The notes under the pieces: generated by a model
What the model was told of the DNA's origin: nothing
The model's input: the letters and a program-made list of their open reading frames with translations, nothing else
Databases searched by the model: none
In this document: positions 44,098-53,439 of the stretch, piece by piece
Layout: each line of letters starts with the position of its first letter
Numbering within the stretch: position 1 is the first letter of the stretch
DNA from: Halosolutus amylolyticus
Lineage (GTDB): Archaea; Halobacteriota; Halobacteria; Halobacteriales; Natrialbaceae
DNA length: 64,000 nt
Assembly (NCBI RefSeq): GCF_023566055.1
Contig: NZ_JALIQP010000003.1
Coordinates: 310,001 to 374,000, forward strand
Direction of reading: 5' to 3'
Translations under genes and position numbers: made by a program

Positions 44098-45030
44098 TCA
44101 GAACTGTACCTCCCGATTGAGGTGGTCCAGGCACATCGACTGGTACTTGCAGTTGCGACAGGACCGGGCGACGACCTCGTCCCACCGATCGCCCGGATTC
44201 CAGTCCCCGTCGACGATCCGTCGGGCCGCCTCGGCGAGGACGTCGTCACACGCGTCGTCGGCCTCCCAGCAGGCGTCCGTCGCGTCCCGTCGGTCCGAGA
44301 CTACCTCCGGTCCCGATCCGTCGTTCCCGTAGTCCGGGTAGGTTTCCTGCGCGATCGCGTAGTAGCGGTAGACGACGTTGTGAGCGTCGATCCCGTGGGC
44401 CGCCGCGACGGCGTGGATCGTCGCGTACGCCCGGAGGACGCTCCCGACCTGTCGGGGGTAAAACGCCTCGCAATCCCGGTACTGGGCGACCGGATCGCTG
44501 TAAGGGTTCTCCCAGACGACCCCGTCCAACGTCGTGACGAACCGGGCGATCTCGTACCGCTCGCCGTCGGTCCGGAAACAGTCGACCGGACAGGCGAACG
44601 CGTGCCCGTCCGCCGCGTACGTGTAGGTCTCGTCGATCGCGATCGCGCCCTCGGCGTGGGCCTGGCCGTACTCGGCGACGTAGTTCGCGACCGCGTTCCG
44701 GATGCTGGCCTCGTCGTACCGCCGGTGGTGGCCGGTCGCGCCTCCGGCCTCGGCCGTCGTCGCCTCCAGCCGGTCCTGCAGGCACGCCATGGCCGTCTCG
44801 CGAAGCGTCGCCTCGTCCGGGTCACACCGATCGAGCGTCGACGTGAGGACGGTCCTGTAGAGTTCGGTCCGCCGATCGATCGCGTCACGGGCCGTCCGCG
44901 TTCGAATCGTCTGGCGGTGTTCGTACTGGTACTGGCGGGGACAGCGGAGGTACGTCTCGACCTCGTCGAGCCCGATCGGGGCGTCCGCGGTCGCGTCCGG
45001 AGCCGCCGCAACATCTCGCTCACTCGCCAT
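44098..45030 (-). CDS. RecB/Cas4-like Fe-S protein with apparently lost nuclease residues
   Basis: 310 residues. An early Cys (VETYLRCPRQYQYEHRQT) and a C-terminal cluster SCRNCKYQSMCLDHL (C-x2-C-x5-C) give the four ligands of an AddB/Cas4-type [4Fe-4S] cluster. Where active nucleases have GxID...VxDYK, this protein has CPVDCFRTDGERYEIARFVT, without the Asp and Lys pair, so it is probably not a nuclease. It is 26 nt ahead of the helicase-nuclease gene and overlaps the preceding gene by 11 nt. Read with its upstream neighbour it looks like the C-terminal half of an AddB protein. Confidence 0.8.
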   Translation of the reverse strand: MASERDVAAAPDATADAPIGLDEVETYLRCPRQYQYEHRQTIRTRTARDAIDRRTELYRTVLTSTLDRCDPDEATLRETAMACLQDRLEATTAEAGGATGHHRRYDEASIRNAVANYVAEYGQAHAEGAIAIDETYTYAADGHAFACPVDCFRTDGERYEIARFVTTLDGVVWENPYSDPVAQYRDCEAFYPRQVGSVLRAYATIHAVAAAHGIDAHNVVYRYYAIAQETYPDYGNDGSGPEVVSDRRDATDACWEADDACDDVLAEAARRIVDGDWNPGDRWDEVVARSCRNCKYQSMCLDHLNREVQF

Positions 45031-47221
45031 CGCGACCCACCCCGGTTTCGTCCTCGCCGTCGCCGCGTCTCACCGCGTCCTCATCGCCGTCGCGTCCCAC
45101 GTCACCGAGCGCTCGGTCGATCTGTGCGTACACCGCCTGTTCGAACCGCGGATCGAGGTCGTCGGACTCCAGTAACGCGCCGATCGCCCCAAACGATCGC
45201 TCGGCCCGGCGGAGGTCGTACTCGGAGCCGGTGCTGGCCGCACCCTGGATCCGTTCGAGCTGGTCCCACGGTTCCGACAGCACCGCCGTGCTCGCCTCGC
45301 CGTGCGTGTAGATCCCCCGTTCGGCCGCCTCCGAGCCGACCTCGACGATCGGGACCTCCTCTCGCGCTTCCAGGTCCGTGAGGTAGCGCGAGCGGTGCTG
45401 ACGTTTCCCGAGTGCCGACTCGTTCGTCCGGGACGTACAGCAATAGAGGCGCTCGCTCGCGGCTCGCGCCCCGATCGCCAGCTGCCGTCTGGCGAGTTCG
45501 GCGTAGTAGGCGTCGTAGGGTTCGTCGATCGTCGCGGGTGCGGTCTCGAACGTGGCCCGCACGTCCGCGGCGGTGGGCGTCGTCACGCCGGGGTAGCCCG
45601 GCATCTCACGGACCCACTGGCGGGGAAACAGCTGGGTCAGCTGTCTCGATTCGGGATACTGACCCTCGTGGACGTTGACCAGGAACACGGCTTTCCGCCG
45701 ATCGTGTTTGCAGATCCGGACGGCGTCGACGAGCACGCCGTTCTCCTCGACGTCGACGGCCGTCGAGTACGTGTCCGAGGCGACGTAGGTGATCGCCCGT
45801 TCGAGCATCCGCAGGAACCCGTCCCAGGTGTCGGGCAGGGAGTCGGCCGTCTCGACGAACGCCGCGATGCCGAGTACCCGCTCGACGTGGTGAAACTGGG
45901 CACGCGCCTCGATCGGTTCGCTCTCCGCGATCCGGTGCTTGAGATCCGTCTCGAGGATCCAGCGGCCGAGTTGCTCGCGAACGCCGGACTCGTCGGCCAC
46001 GGCGGCGAGCGCGTCGTCGGGCCACCCGCCCAGCCGATCGGCGAGGATCTGGCCCGCGCGCTCGCGGGTCTCGCGATCGGTCGCGGCGTGGTACGCGGCG
46101 AGCGCGTGGAGTTCGCGCACCGCCCGGTCGCCACTCAGGCCGGTCACCGTCGCGGACGCGGTCGGGATCCCGGCCCGCTGGAGCACCCGCCGTGCCGTCC
46201 CGATCGGCCCGGTCGAGTCCTTGACGAGGACGGCCACGTCGTCGTAGGTCAGGTCGTGCTCCGTCCGGAGGTAGCCGATCTCGTTCGCGATCGTCGCGAG
46301 TTGATCGTAGAGGGTGTCCCCGGCGATCGTGTAGATCGGGTCCTCGAGGCCGTCCAGCACGGAATCGTCGTCGGTCGCGAGATAGCGCGCGACCGCGTCG
46401 GGCGTCCTGGAGCGGTCGCGACGCCGGCCTGCGGATTCGATCGCCATCGCGGACCCGAGATCCTCGACCGAGCCGGGTTCGTTCCAGACTCTCGCGATGC
46501 TCGCGTGCGCCTCGCCGAGACACACGAGTTCGGCGTTCTCGGCCAGCGCCGCGAGATAGTCGCGTTCGACCGCGCCGAACTCCTCGAAGCCGACGGCGAC
46601 GATCGCCTCGAACTCCCGCTCGATCGTCGATCGGACCGCGTCGTCCTCGAGCGCCGTGATGGCCCGCGAGAGCACGTCGGGGCGTTCGACCCACCCCTGC
46701 GACGCGAGCCAGTCGTGGAACCGATCGCGAACGGCCGCCAGTTCCGCGAGTAACTCCGTGTGCGGTCCCCGGTCCGGCCCCTTCGGGAGGTCGAAACCGC
46801 CGCCGTAGCTCGCGGCGAGCAGCACCCGACCGACGTCGCGGCCGAACGACTCGTGGCTCGCCGCGCCGGCGAAGTAGTCGTGCTCCCACGTGTGGCCCTC
46901 GAGGACCATCGAGAGGGTCTCGATCCGCTCCACGTCGGAGAGGATGCGCGCGTCCGGGGCGTGCTCGGTCACGACGCGCGACGCGTGTCGCGAGATGGTC
47001 TTGACGTTCGGCCGTCCGAGGAGGTCGAGTTCCTCGACGAGAGCCGCCGCGAAGTCCTCGATACCGGTTGGAAACCGCTTCAGGACCAGAATATCGGTCA
47101 CGTCGTAGCCGCGATCGGTGAGCAGTTCCTCGTACACCGTCGCCACCTGCGAGACCAGCGTGCCGCCTTCGAACGGGAGGATTCGCAGGTCGCCCCGTAG
47201 CGGGGCCGACTCAGCGGCCAT
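45020..47221 (-). CDS. SF1-helicase-like protein without a P-loop (AddB/RecC-like)
   Basis: 733 residues from the ATG at 47221; a GTG at 47248 is possible. The SF1 architecture is recognisable from FEAIVAVGFEEFGAVERDYL, GYLRTEHDLTYDDVAVLVKD (C-terminal domain entry), AVFLVNVHEGQYPESRQLTQ and QLAIGARAASERLYCCTSRT (motif VI). The N-terminus LRILPFEGGTLVSQVATVYE has no GxGKT, so it cannot bind ATP in the normal way. This is what RecC and many AddB proteins look like. A promoter-like TATTTAT lies near 47288-47298. First gene of the unit; acidic C-tail. Confidence 0.8.
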   Translation of the reverse strand: MAAESAPLRGDLRILPFEGGTLVSQVATVYEELLTDRGYDVTDILVLKRFPTGIEDFAAALVEELDLLGRPNVKTISRHASRVVTEHAPDARILSDVERIETLSMVLEGHTWEHDYFAGAASHESFGRDVGRVLLAASYGGGFDLPKGPDRGPHTELLAELAAVRDRFHDWLASQGWVERPDVLSRAITALEDDAVRSTIEREFEAIVAVGFEEFGAVERDYLAALAENAELVCLGEAHASIARVWNEPGSVEDLGSAMAIESAGRRRDRSRTPDAVARYLATDDDSVLDGLEDPIYTIAGDTLYDQLATIANEIGYLRTEHDLTYDDVAVLVKDSTGPIGTARRVLQRAGIPTASATVTGLSGDRAVRELHALAAYHAATDRETRERAGQILADRLGGWPDDALAAVADESGVREQLGRWILETDLKHRIAESEPIEARAQFHHVERVLGIAAFVETADSLPDTWDGFLRMLERAITYVASDTYSTAVDVEENGVLVDAVRICKHDRRKAVFLVNVHEGQYPESRQLTQLFPRQWVREMPGYPGVTTPTAADVRATFETAPATIDEPYDAYYAELARRQLAIGARAASERLYCCTSRTNESALGKRQHRSRYLTDLEAREEVPIVEVGSEAAERGIYTHGEASTAVLSEPWDQLERIQGAASTGSEYDLRRAERSFGAIGALLESDDLDPRFEQAVYAQIDRALGDVGRDGDEDAVRRGDGEDETGVGRDGE

Positions 47222-47343
47222 GCTCCGGCGGCGATCGGCTCGTGTCACTGCGGGGACCGTACATATGCCGCCAAATCGGAAGGTCTCGATAAATAGTTTG
47301 TGGACCGGTGACAGTCCGATCGATCGGGCCCGTCGGCGATCCG

Positions 47344-47532
47344 TCACCCGGCCGGGGGATCCGATTCCGGGTCACCGGCATCGTCGACGACGTCGAACTC
47401 GGTCGACCCACACGAACAGCCGTCCTGTCCGATGATTCGCGTTTCGCCGTCCGGCCACTGTCGCGCAGCGTAGACGGAGTCACACGCCGTACACGCCGCG
47501 AGCACTCGTCGCACGTCGTCGTTGTGCGCCAT
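47344..47532 (-). CDS. Small zinc-ribbon-like protein
   Basis: 62 residues. Cys pairs CTACDSVYAARQWPDGE and QDGCSCGSTEFDVV (C-x2-C and C-x-C) suggest a zinc ribbon. Acidic C-terminus. It precedes the helicase-like unit on the same strand by 122 nt. Function unknown; many haloarchaea have such small zinc-finger proteins. Confidence 0.75.
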   Translation of the reverse strand: MAHNDDVRRVLAACTACDSVYAARQWPDGETRIIGQDGCSCGSTEFDVVDDAGDPESDPPAG

Positions 47533-47795
47533 CGCTGTCGGCCGGCTACGTATACCAGTGAAATGAACGTTTCTACTCGCAAAGATGAGACCGTACTGCC
47601 ACGTTCTGCCGGGGGAGCCGTCCGCGAGCGTAATCGGTCGTCGCCGCCGGGAAAGCGCGCCTCGCGTTCGTTATCGCGACGAGTGTGGCTTTCCTGTCAA
47701 TTCGACGCTCCGGTATCGAAAGTCGATCGATCGGCCGACTGCAGTGCGGACTCGATCGCGGCCCCGATCGACCGCTGGGCCGATCGAACGGCCCC

Positions 47796-47942
47796 TCACA
47801 GCAGCAGGGAGAGGACGGCGAGGACCAGGAACACCAGGACGAGCCACTTCCCGATCGCCATGCTGAGTCCGGCGACGCCGCCCGCGCCGAGTGCGCCCGC
47901 GATGATCGCGATCACGAAGAACAGCAGTGCGAGTTCTAACAT
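47796..47942 (-). CDS. DUF1328-type 48-residue membrane protein
   Basis: 48 residues, [20 protein letters not shown] then [20 protein letters not shown], two hydrophobic helices with the [11 protein letters not shown] motif typical of DUF1328 (UPF0391). The ATG at 47942 is the family start; the longer frame upstream is not coding-like. Widespread in bacteria and haloarchaea, often tied to stress; role unknown. Confidence 0.9.
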   Translation of the reverse strand: MLELALLFFVIAIIAGALGAGGVAGLSMAIGKWLVLVFLVLAVLSLLL

Positions 47943-48232
47943 GTCCTTACAGAGGATAGTGTGTCGGAAGTGAGTTGAGCATGCACACGCCGCCCGTGCG
48001 GTCCCGTCCCGACCGATCCGGCCTGGGGCTCTGCCCTCGGGTGCGCGACCGACGCTGTAACCCGGTTCCGCGACCGAACCCGTGTCGCGGACACCGGTGG
48101 GGTCTCGTCGGTGATGCTCCTGCGGGTCGCGGACTGGGACCGTACGGAAACGACCGAAAGAACGGGACACGAACGCGGACTCGCCGACCGCATGCGTTCC
48201 GATGGGACGACCTCGAGGTGCTCGGCGATGCG
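47943..48232. other. Intergenic, nothing found
   Basis: 290 bp between two minus-strand genes. I see no convincing gene, repeat or RNA here apart from the expected promoter of the DUF1328 gene at its left end. Confidence 0.4.
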
Positions 48233-48631
48233 TTACTCGTTGAGGTGGCCGCGATACCCCTTGGGTTCGAACCCGCGGCGGCAGATCACGCGCTTGCGAC
48301 CGACGGTGATCGCGCTGATCTGGTCGTCGTCTTCCATCCGATCGATGACTGCCTCGAGTCGGTCCTCCGTCCAGCCGGTTTCCTCCCGGACCGTCGACTG
48401 GTCGACGCGCCCGCCGCGTTTCACGAGGAGTCTGAGCACTTTGTCCTCGTCGGGGAGGTCGCGTTCGTCGACGCCGTACTCGATCTGTTCCGCGTAGCTC
48501 AACGTTTCGTCGTCGTCTTCCCCGGCCGATTCCTCGGACGCGGTCGCCGCGGATTCGGTCGATTCATCCTCGTCGGCGGTGTTCGAAGACCAGAGGGACG
48601 AGAGTCGAGTTCGAAGTGCACTGAATACCAT
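48233..48631 (-). CDS. Winged-helix protein (DUF7343-like)
   Basis: 132 residues; start at 48631 ([17 protein letters not shown]). A disordered acidic N-terminal half is followed by a winged helix (about 70-130: [20 protein letters not shown] then [19 protein letters not shown]), with a basic wing [19 protein letters not shown]. Likely a DNA-binding regulator. A strong AATATATAAAT box lies far upstream (about 48702-48714 on the minus strand), implying a leader of around 45 nt. Confidence 0.75.
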   Translation of the reverse strand: MVFSALRTRLSSLWSSNTADEDESTESAATASEESAGEDDDETLSYAEQIEYGVDERDLPDEDKVLRLLVKRGGRVDQSTVREETGWTEDRLEAVIDRMEDDDQISAITVGRKRVICRRGFEPKGYRGHLNE

Positions 48632-48820
48632 GTGTCGATCACCCTCCACTGAGACTATCGTTGCTTGGACGCGCTTCTACCTTGATCTTGTGTTCTTCCA
48701 TTTATATATTTCCACTCCAAACCGTTCGGGATAGCTATCGTAACGCCCGCGTCACCGAATAGCACCGGCCTTGCGACCCGCAAGTCGGTTTTGTCTCATC
48801 ATTCCGACATCCGGGCGGCG

Positions 48821-49051
48821 CTAGAGCTGTTCCCTGACGGTACGGACGATCTCGTCGACGTCGTACTCGTCTCGGTGCTTGTCGAAGACGACGTCGTCGT
48901 CGGCCCTGACGATGAAGACGCCCTGATCGCCCGTCTCGAGCGTGACGGCGTCGAGTTCCTCACCGAACGACGTCAGGAGGGCGTGCTGGACTTCCTCCGC
49001 CCGGTTCAGGAAGCCACACGGGACGCAGTACTCGATTTCGACGGTCGTCAT
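48821..49051 (-). CDS. Rdx/SelW-family redox protein (CxxC)
   Basis: 76 residues. MTTVEIEYCVPCGFLNRAEE carries the CVPC redox motif, followed by helix AEEVQHALLTSFGEEL and strands VTLETGDQGVFIVRADDD and the DEYDVDEIVRTVREQL end, the thioredoxin-like SelT/SelW/SelH fold. ATG at 49051 is the family start; the longer frame upstream is not coding-like. Function in thiol redox; partner unknown. Confidence 0.88.
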   Translation of the reverse strand: MTTVEIEYCVPCGFLNRAEEVQHALLTSFGEELDAVTLETGDQGVFIVRADDDVVFDKHRDEYDVDEIVRTVREQL

Positions 49052-49161
49052 ACCCGACGGTTCGATTCCCTGGTATAAACCGTTCCGGGTCGACGGAGAC
49101 GCGTCGCGAGTCGGACCGACCGGTCCGACCGCCCGGCGTGCGATCGGGTGTCCACCGACGG

Positions 49162-49953
49162 TCACTGGCTCCGATACGCCGCCGCGAGCTCTTCGAGGAT
49201 CTCGTGGTGGTTCGTCGCGTGAGGCGCCGTCAGCGGGGAGACGCTGATCCGTCCCTCGACGACGGCCCGCCGATCGGTCCCCTCGGGATCCGGTAGCGAC
49301 TCGGGGTCCATCGACTCCCAGACGCGGTCCGTGAGGTGGACGGCGTCGCCGTTTCGCTCGGCGTCCATCTCGTAGCGCTTCGAGGGGCGGGTGATCTCGA
49401 TCGGGGCCGGGTCGCCGTCCGGCAGCGGGACGTTGACGTTGAGATAGGCGGCGTGGTCGAAGACGCCAGCGTCGAGGGCGTGTTCGGCGAGGAACGTCGT
49501 CACGCGCGCCGCTTCGGCGAAGTCGTCGGTCGTGACGTCGAACTCGTAGTAGGGCGTCTCGTCGTCGGCGGGAACGTACAGCGAGGTCGCGATCGCGGGC
49601 ACGTCGAAGAAGGCGGCCTCGACGGCCGCGCTGATCGTCCCCGATCGCCCGAGAACGTACTCCCCCAGGTTCGCCCCCTCGTTACAGCCCGCGACGACGA
49701 GGTCGGGGAAGGGGCCGAGTTCGGCCAGTCCGGCGACGACGCAGTCCGCGGGCGTCCCCTCGACCGCGTAGCCCAGGTCGTGCTCGTGGACGTCCACCGC
49801 GTGCGAGATCGATCGGCCGCAGGCGCTCCTGTCGCTGGCCGGGGCGACGACGGTCACGTTGGCGTGCTCGCTCAGGGCGTCGTACAGCGCCCGGATTCCA
49901 GTACTCCTGATCCCGTCGTCGTTCGTCAACAGGATCTCGAGGTCGTCGCTCAT
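49162..49953 (-). CDS. surE: 5'-nucleotidase SurE
   Basis: 263 residues. SurE motifs are clear: ILLTNDDGIRSTGIRALYDA (metal-binding Asp pair), VVAPASDRSACGRSISH, VAGCNEGANLGEYVLGRSGT and a SGTISAAVEAAFFDVPAIAT core. It hydrolyses nucleoside 5'- and 3'-monophosphates with a divalent metal. ATG at 49953 chosen at the family start. Divergent from an SDR gene over 225 nt. Confidence 0.95.
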   Translation of the reverse strand: MSDDLEILLTNDDGIRSTGIRALYDALSEHANVTVVAPASDRSACGRSISHAVDVHEHDLGYAVEGTPADCVVAGLAELGPFPDLVVAGCNEGANLGEYVLGRSGTISAAVEAAFFDVPAIATSLYVPADDETPYYEFDVTTDDFAEAARVTTFLAEHALDAGVFDHAAYLNVNVPLPDGDPAPIEITRPSKRYEMDAERNGDAVHLTDRVWESMDPESLPDPEGTDRRAVVEGRISVSPLTAPHATNHHEILEELAAAYRSQ

Positions 49954-50178
49954 GGTCGTTCGATTCGTCGGCGACGCGAAAAGGCCACCGCTTCCGGAGA
50001 CCCAGTCGGATCCGATAGGAGAGCGTTCTTGCGATCGCCGGCACGACGACCGATCGCAGGACGGTCGTGCGATCGGACCGACGTTGCCGCGTCTGGATCG
50101 AAACGAACGGAACGGGAACGAATCCGTGGCGGGTGTGCGCCGAGAGCGTTTTTTGGCTGTGGCCATGGTAGCGGTCGC

Positions 50179-50883
50179 ATGACCGAGACGAAGGTCGCGG
50201 TAGTGACAGCGGCGGGAAGCGGTATCGGAGAAGCCTGTGCCCGGCGACTGGACGAGAACGGATACGTGCCGGTACTGTTGTCGCGGTCGGGAAGCGCCGT
50301 CGAGGTCGCGAACGACCTCGGTGGAGACGGGTTCGAAGGCTCGGTGACCGATCCCGACGACCTGGCAGCCCTCGTCGAGACGACGTACGAACGCTACGGA
50401 CGTATCGACGCGGTGGTGAACAACACGGGTCACCCGCCGTCCGGCGACCTCCTCGAAATCTCCGACGAAGAGTGGCACGAGGGGCTGGACCTCGTCCTGT
50501 TGAACGCCGTCCGGATGGCCCGACTGGTCACGCCCATCATGGAAAAGCAAGATCGGGGGGCGATCGTGAACATCTCTACGTTCTCGGCGTTCGAACCGTC
50601 GAGCGAGTTCCCCGTGTCGTCGGTGCTTCGGGCTGGACTCGGGAGTTTCACCAAACTCTACGCCGACCAGTACGCAGCGACTGGAATCCGGATGAACACG
50701 GTTCAGCCCGGGTTCGTCGATAGCTACGACGTAGACGTGGAAACGAGGGAGCGAATCCCGATGGGACGACCGGCACAGACCGCAGAGATCGCGGATGCGG
50801 TCGCCTACCTGCTTTCATCTGCTTCGAGCTACATCACCGGTCAGAACATCCGCGTCGATGGTGGACTTACAGCGTCCGTCTAG
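50179..50883 (+). CDS. Short-chain dehydrogenase/reductase with altered catalytic residues
   Basis: 234 residues with the Rossmann motif VVTAAGSGIGEACARRL and NNTGHPPSGDLLEIS (NNAG variant). The catalytic Ser (NISTFSAFEP) is present, but the usual Tyr-x3-Lys is replaced by FPVSSVLRAGLGSFTKLYAD, with Phe and Ser instead of Tyr and Lys. A C-terminal QPGFVDSYDVD and GQNIRVDGG follow. This Phe/Ser variant occurs in a recognised group of SDRs; its reaction is unknown and classical oxidoreductase activity is doubtful. ATG at 50179. Confidence 0.85.
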   Translation: MTETKVAVVTAAGSGIGEACARRLDENGYVPVLLSRSGSAVEVANDLGGDGFEGSVTDPDDLAALVETTYERYGRIDAVVNNTGHPPSGDLLEISDEEWHEGLDLVLLNAVRMARLVTPIMEKQDRGAIVNISTFSAFEPSSEFPVSSVLRAGLGSFTKLYADQYAATGIRMNTVQPGFVDSYDVDVETRERIPMGRPAQTAEIADAVAYLLSSASSYITGQNIRVDGGLTASV

Positions 50884-50997
50884 ACGCCGCAGGCTCTGCC
50901 AGCGCCTCGTTTCTATCGCACCCGGACGCCGCCGGCGACACGTCCTCTCAGTACCCCCGTCGCGGCGAGTTTCTCCATACCTTCCCACCGATCGAAC

Positions 50998-52482
50998 CTA
51001 TGCGATCCGATCGACGATCGTCTCCTCGTCGACGACGAGGTTGTAGGCCTCCTCGTCGTCGTTCCAGAGGGCGAGGATCCGCTCGAAGGCCAGGATCGCG
51101 CCGTAGTCGGCCTCGAGCAGCGCCCGGTTGAGCGACGTCTCCTTCGTGAGGACGGCGTAGTGGTCGATCGACTCGCTCCCGTCGCTGATCTTGAACAGGG
51201 GGTTGGCGTCGCCCTCGCTCAGCGAGCGACTGAGTTTCGCCGCGACGAGATCGATCCGGTTCGTGACGTGGCGGTCCATCTCGGACATCCGCGCCCACTC
51301 CTCGCGATCGAGGTCGAGTTCGATCCGCCGTCGGCCGTCCAGTCGCAACTGGGAGTAGGCGAACTGGACGTCGACGTTGACGAACTCGCCGGGGGCGTGG
51401 TCGTCGTCGCTCTCGGGCGCGGCCTCGTCCAGTTTGCGCTGGAACGACGGCACGGCGAGGTCCGGCCGGACGTCGAACGACCAGCCCCGATCGGACGGGG
51501 TGTGGCCGGGCCAGAGCCGGACCGTGGGGCCGTAGACGGTGACGGTACCGGTCCCGTCGTCGATCGGCCGCCCCTCCAGCGATCGTTCGAGGTCGCGCAA
51601 CTGGATCGCGGTGTTCCTGTCCGCGGGTGCCATCGCGAGGACGGTCCCGTCCGGAGCGAGCAGTTCGAGGTAGCGCTCGGCGACGGCCTCCGGGTCGTCG
51701 AGTTCGCTCAGGACGTTACACGCCAGCACGAGGTCGAATCCGTCGTCGGATGCGGTCGGGTCGAAGCCGTCGGCGGCGTTCGCGTCGGTCACCGCGGTTG
51801 GGTCGAACGCCTCGGCGGTCGTCCGGTGGATCGCCGTGTGGACGTTCCGGCCCGTCTCGGCGAGCAACTCCTCGAGGACGTCCGCTGCCGCGCTGGGTTC
51901 GATCGCGTGGTAGTCGAGCAGGGCATCGTCAGGCAGGTAGTCACAGAGTCCGAGCGCGGGGCCGCCGACGCCCGCCCCGACGTCGAGCACGCGCAAGTTC
52001 CGGTCGAGCAGGCCCCGATCGGCCAGGTCGTCCAGCGCGTACTGCACCGCCGCGTAGTAGGCCGGCAGGTGGTAGATCGCGTACCCCGCCGCGACGTCGT
52101 CGTCGTACTCGACCGGCTGCCGCTCGAGGTAGCGCTCCTTGAACCGGCGGATCGTCGATCGGAGCAGGTCACCCGTGCCGTCCTCGTGCCAGTTCACGCC
52201 GTAGCGATCGACCAGCAGGTCCTCGAGTCGGGTCTCGTAATCGGCGGGGAACCGTTCGACTGGACCGCGATGGGGGGCGATCGGTTCCTCGTCGACCGGG
52301 ACGAACGTCCCGTCGTCGCGTTCGATCAGCCCGAGGGAGGGGGCGTCCTCACGAAGGTGCTGGCGGACGACGGCCGGATGCGGATTCCCCTCGACGTAGT
52401 CGCAGATCTCCTCCGGATCGATCGGGCGGACGTTGCGCAGGTACTTCGCGTTCGATCGAATCGCATCGCGCTGGTCGCTCAC
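50998..52482 (-). CDS. Class I SAM methyltransferase, Rsm22-like
   Basis: 494 residues. N-terminal helical part (about 1-120) with a conserved YLERQPVEYDDDVAAGYAIY, a SAM-binding motif VLDVGAGVGGPALGLC (about 165-180), ACNVLSELDDPEAVAERYLE and a beta C-terminal domain. The Rsm22 family contains archaeal relatives of mitochondrial ribosome methyltransferases; its target here is unknown. ATG overlaps the end of tyrA by 4 nt, so the two genes are coupled. Confidence 0.83.
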   Translation of the reverse strand: MSDQRDAIRSNAKYLRNVRPIDPEEICDYVEGNPHPAVVRQHLREDAPSLGLIERDDGTFVPVDEEPIAPHRGPVERFPADYETRLEDLLVDRYGVNWHEDGTGDLLRSTIRRFKERYLERQPVEYDDDVAAGYAIYHLPAYYAAVQYALDDLADRGLLDRNLRVLDVGAGVGGPALGLCDYLPDDALLDYHAIEPSAAADVLEELLAETGRNVHTAIHRTTAEAFDPTAVTDANAADGFDPTASDDGFDLVLACNVLSELDDPEAVAERYLELLAPDGTVLAMAPADRNTAIQLRDLERSLEGRPIDDGTGTVTVYGPTVRLWPGHTPSDRGWSFDVRPDLAVPSFQRKLDEAAPESDDDHAPGEFVNVDVQFAYSQLRLDGRRRIELDLDREEWARMSEMDRHVTNRIDLVAAKLSRSLSEGDANPLFKISDGSESIDHYAVLTKETSLNRALLEADYGAILAFERILALWNDDEEAYNLVVDEETIVDRIA

Positions 52483-53285
52483 CGATCGTCACCCCCGGTC
52501 GATCCGCCGGTGACCGCTGACGAGTCGTCCCCCGTGCCCGTTCCGTCGTCGGGGTGCCACCGGGTCGCCGCCTCCCGGTACAGCGCCGCGAATTCGTCGG
52601 CGTCGGCGGCGGCGACGTCGGCGGCGGCCTCGGCGACGGATTGGGCACCGTCGAACGTCTCCTGGATGTCCGCGTAGACGCGCGGCGTCCCCTCGGTCAT
52701 CGTTTCGGCGAGCGTCCGCAGGTCCGCGTAGATCGGCGTCTCGAACCCCTTCGGAACCGACTCCGCCGCGAGGGCGAAGGAGAGCACGGCGGCGTGGGTC
52801 GCCGCCTGCACGGACTCCATCGCCTCGTCGTGTTCGGCCGCCGTCGTTTCGACGAGGTCGTTCTCCCGGGCCGCGAGCGCCTCGAGCACGGCGTCCGTGG
52901 TCGGGCCGGGTTCGTCGCGGACAACGGCGATCGATCCCGGGGCCCGTTCGGGGGCGAAGAGCGGGTGCAGACTCGCTCGCTCGAGCGCCGGGGCGTGTCG
53001 CGCCATCGCCTCGAGCGGCGGCCCCATCACGCCGGAGACGTCGAAGATTGCCCGCTCGGCCCGATCGGCGTGGCTCGCGATCGCGTTGGCGGCGTGGGCC
53101 ATCGGCACCGCGACGCAGACAATGTCGTAGCTGTCGGTCCCCTCGAGATCGGCGACGTCGCCGCCGACGGCGTCGGCTGCCGCGGTCGCGGCGTCGGGAT
53201 CGACGTCGGCGAACGCGACATCGGCGTCGACGGCACCCCCGACCCACGTCCCCATCGACCCCGCGCCGACGATCAGTACCTCCAT
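52479..53285 (-). CDS. tyrA: Prephenate dehydrogenase TyrA
   Basis: 268 residues. NAD(P) motif MEVLIVGAGSMGTWVGGAVD, followed by VCVAVPMAHAANAIASHADR and a conserved IFDVSGVMGPPLEAMARHAP. It contains the substrate loop HPLFAPERAPGSIAVV. It oxidatively decarboxylates prephenate in tyrosine synthesis. Acidic C-tail of halophile type. First gene of the tyrA-methyltransferase pair; aroA of the same pathway is at 60596. Confidence 0.9.
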   Translation of the reverse strand: MEVLIVGAGSMGTWVGGAVDADVAFADVDPDAATAAADAVGGDVADLEGTDSYDIVCVAVPMAHAANAIASHADRAERAIFDVSGVMGPPLEAMARHAPALERASLHPLFAPERAPGSIAVVRDEPGPTTDAVLEALAARENDLVETTAAEHDEAMESVQAATHAAVLSFALAAESVPKGFETPIYADLRTLAETMTEGTPRVYADIQETFDGAQSVAEAAADVAAADADEFAALYREAATRWHPDDGTGTGDDSSAVTGGSTGGDDR

Positions 53286-53439
53286 CGGGCACGTCTACCG
53301 CCCGCCGTCGCAAAAGCCGTTCGATCGATCGGCTGGCGGTGCGTGCTGTCCCAACGCCGATCGTCCAGGGCTGCCGTGGTATCGGCTTCGACGAAGGCGT
53401 GTGATCAGGTCGGATACCCGTCACCGCGCCACGGGCGGC

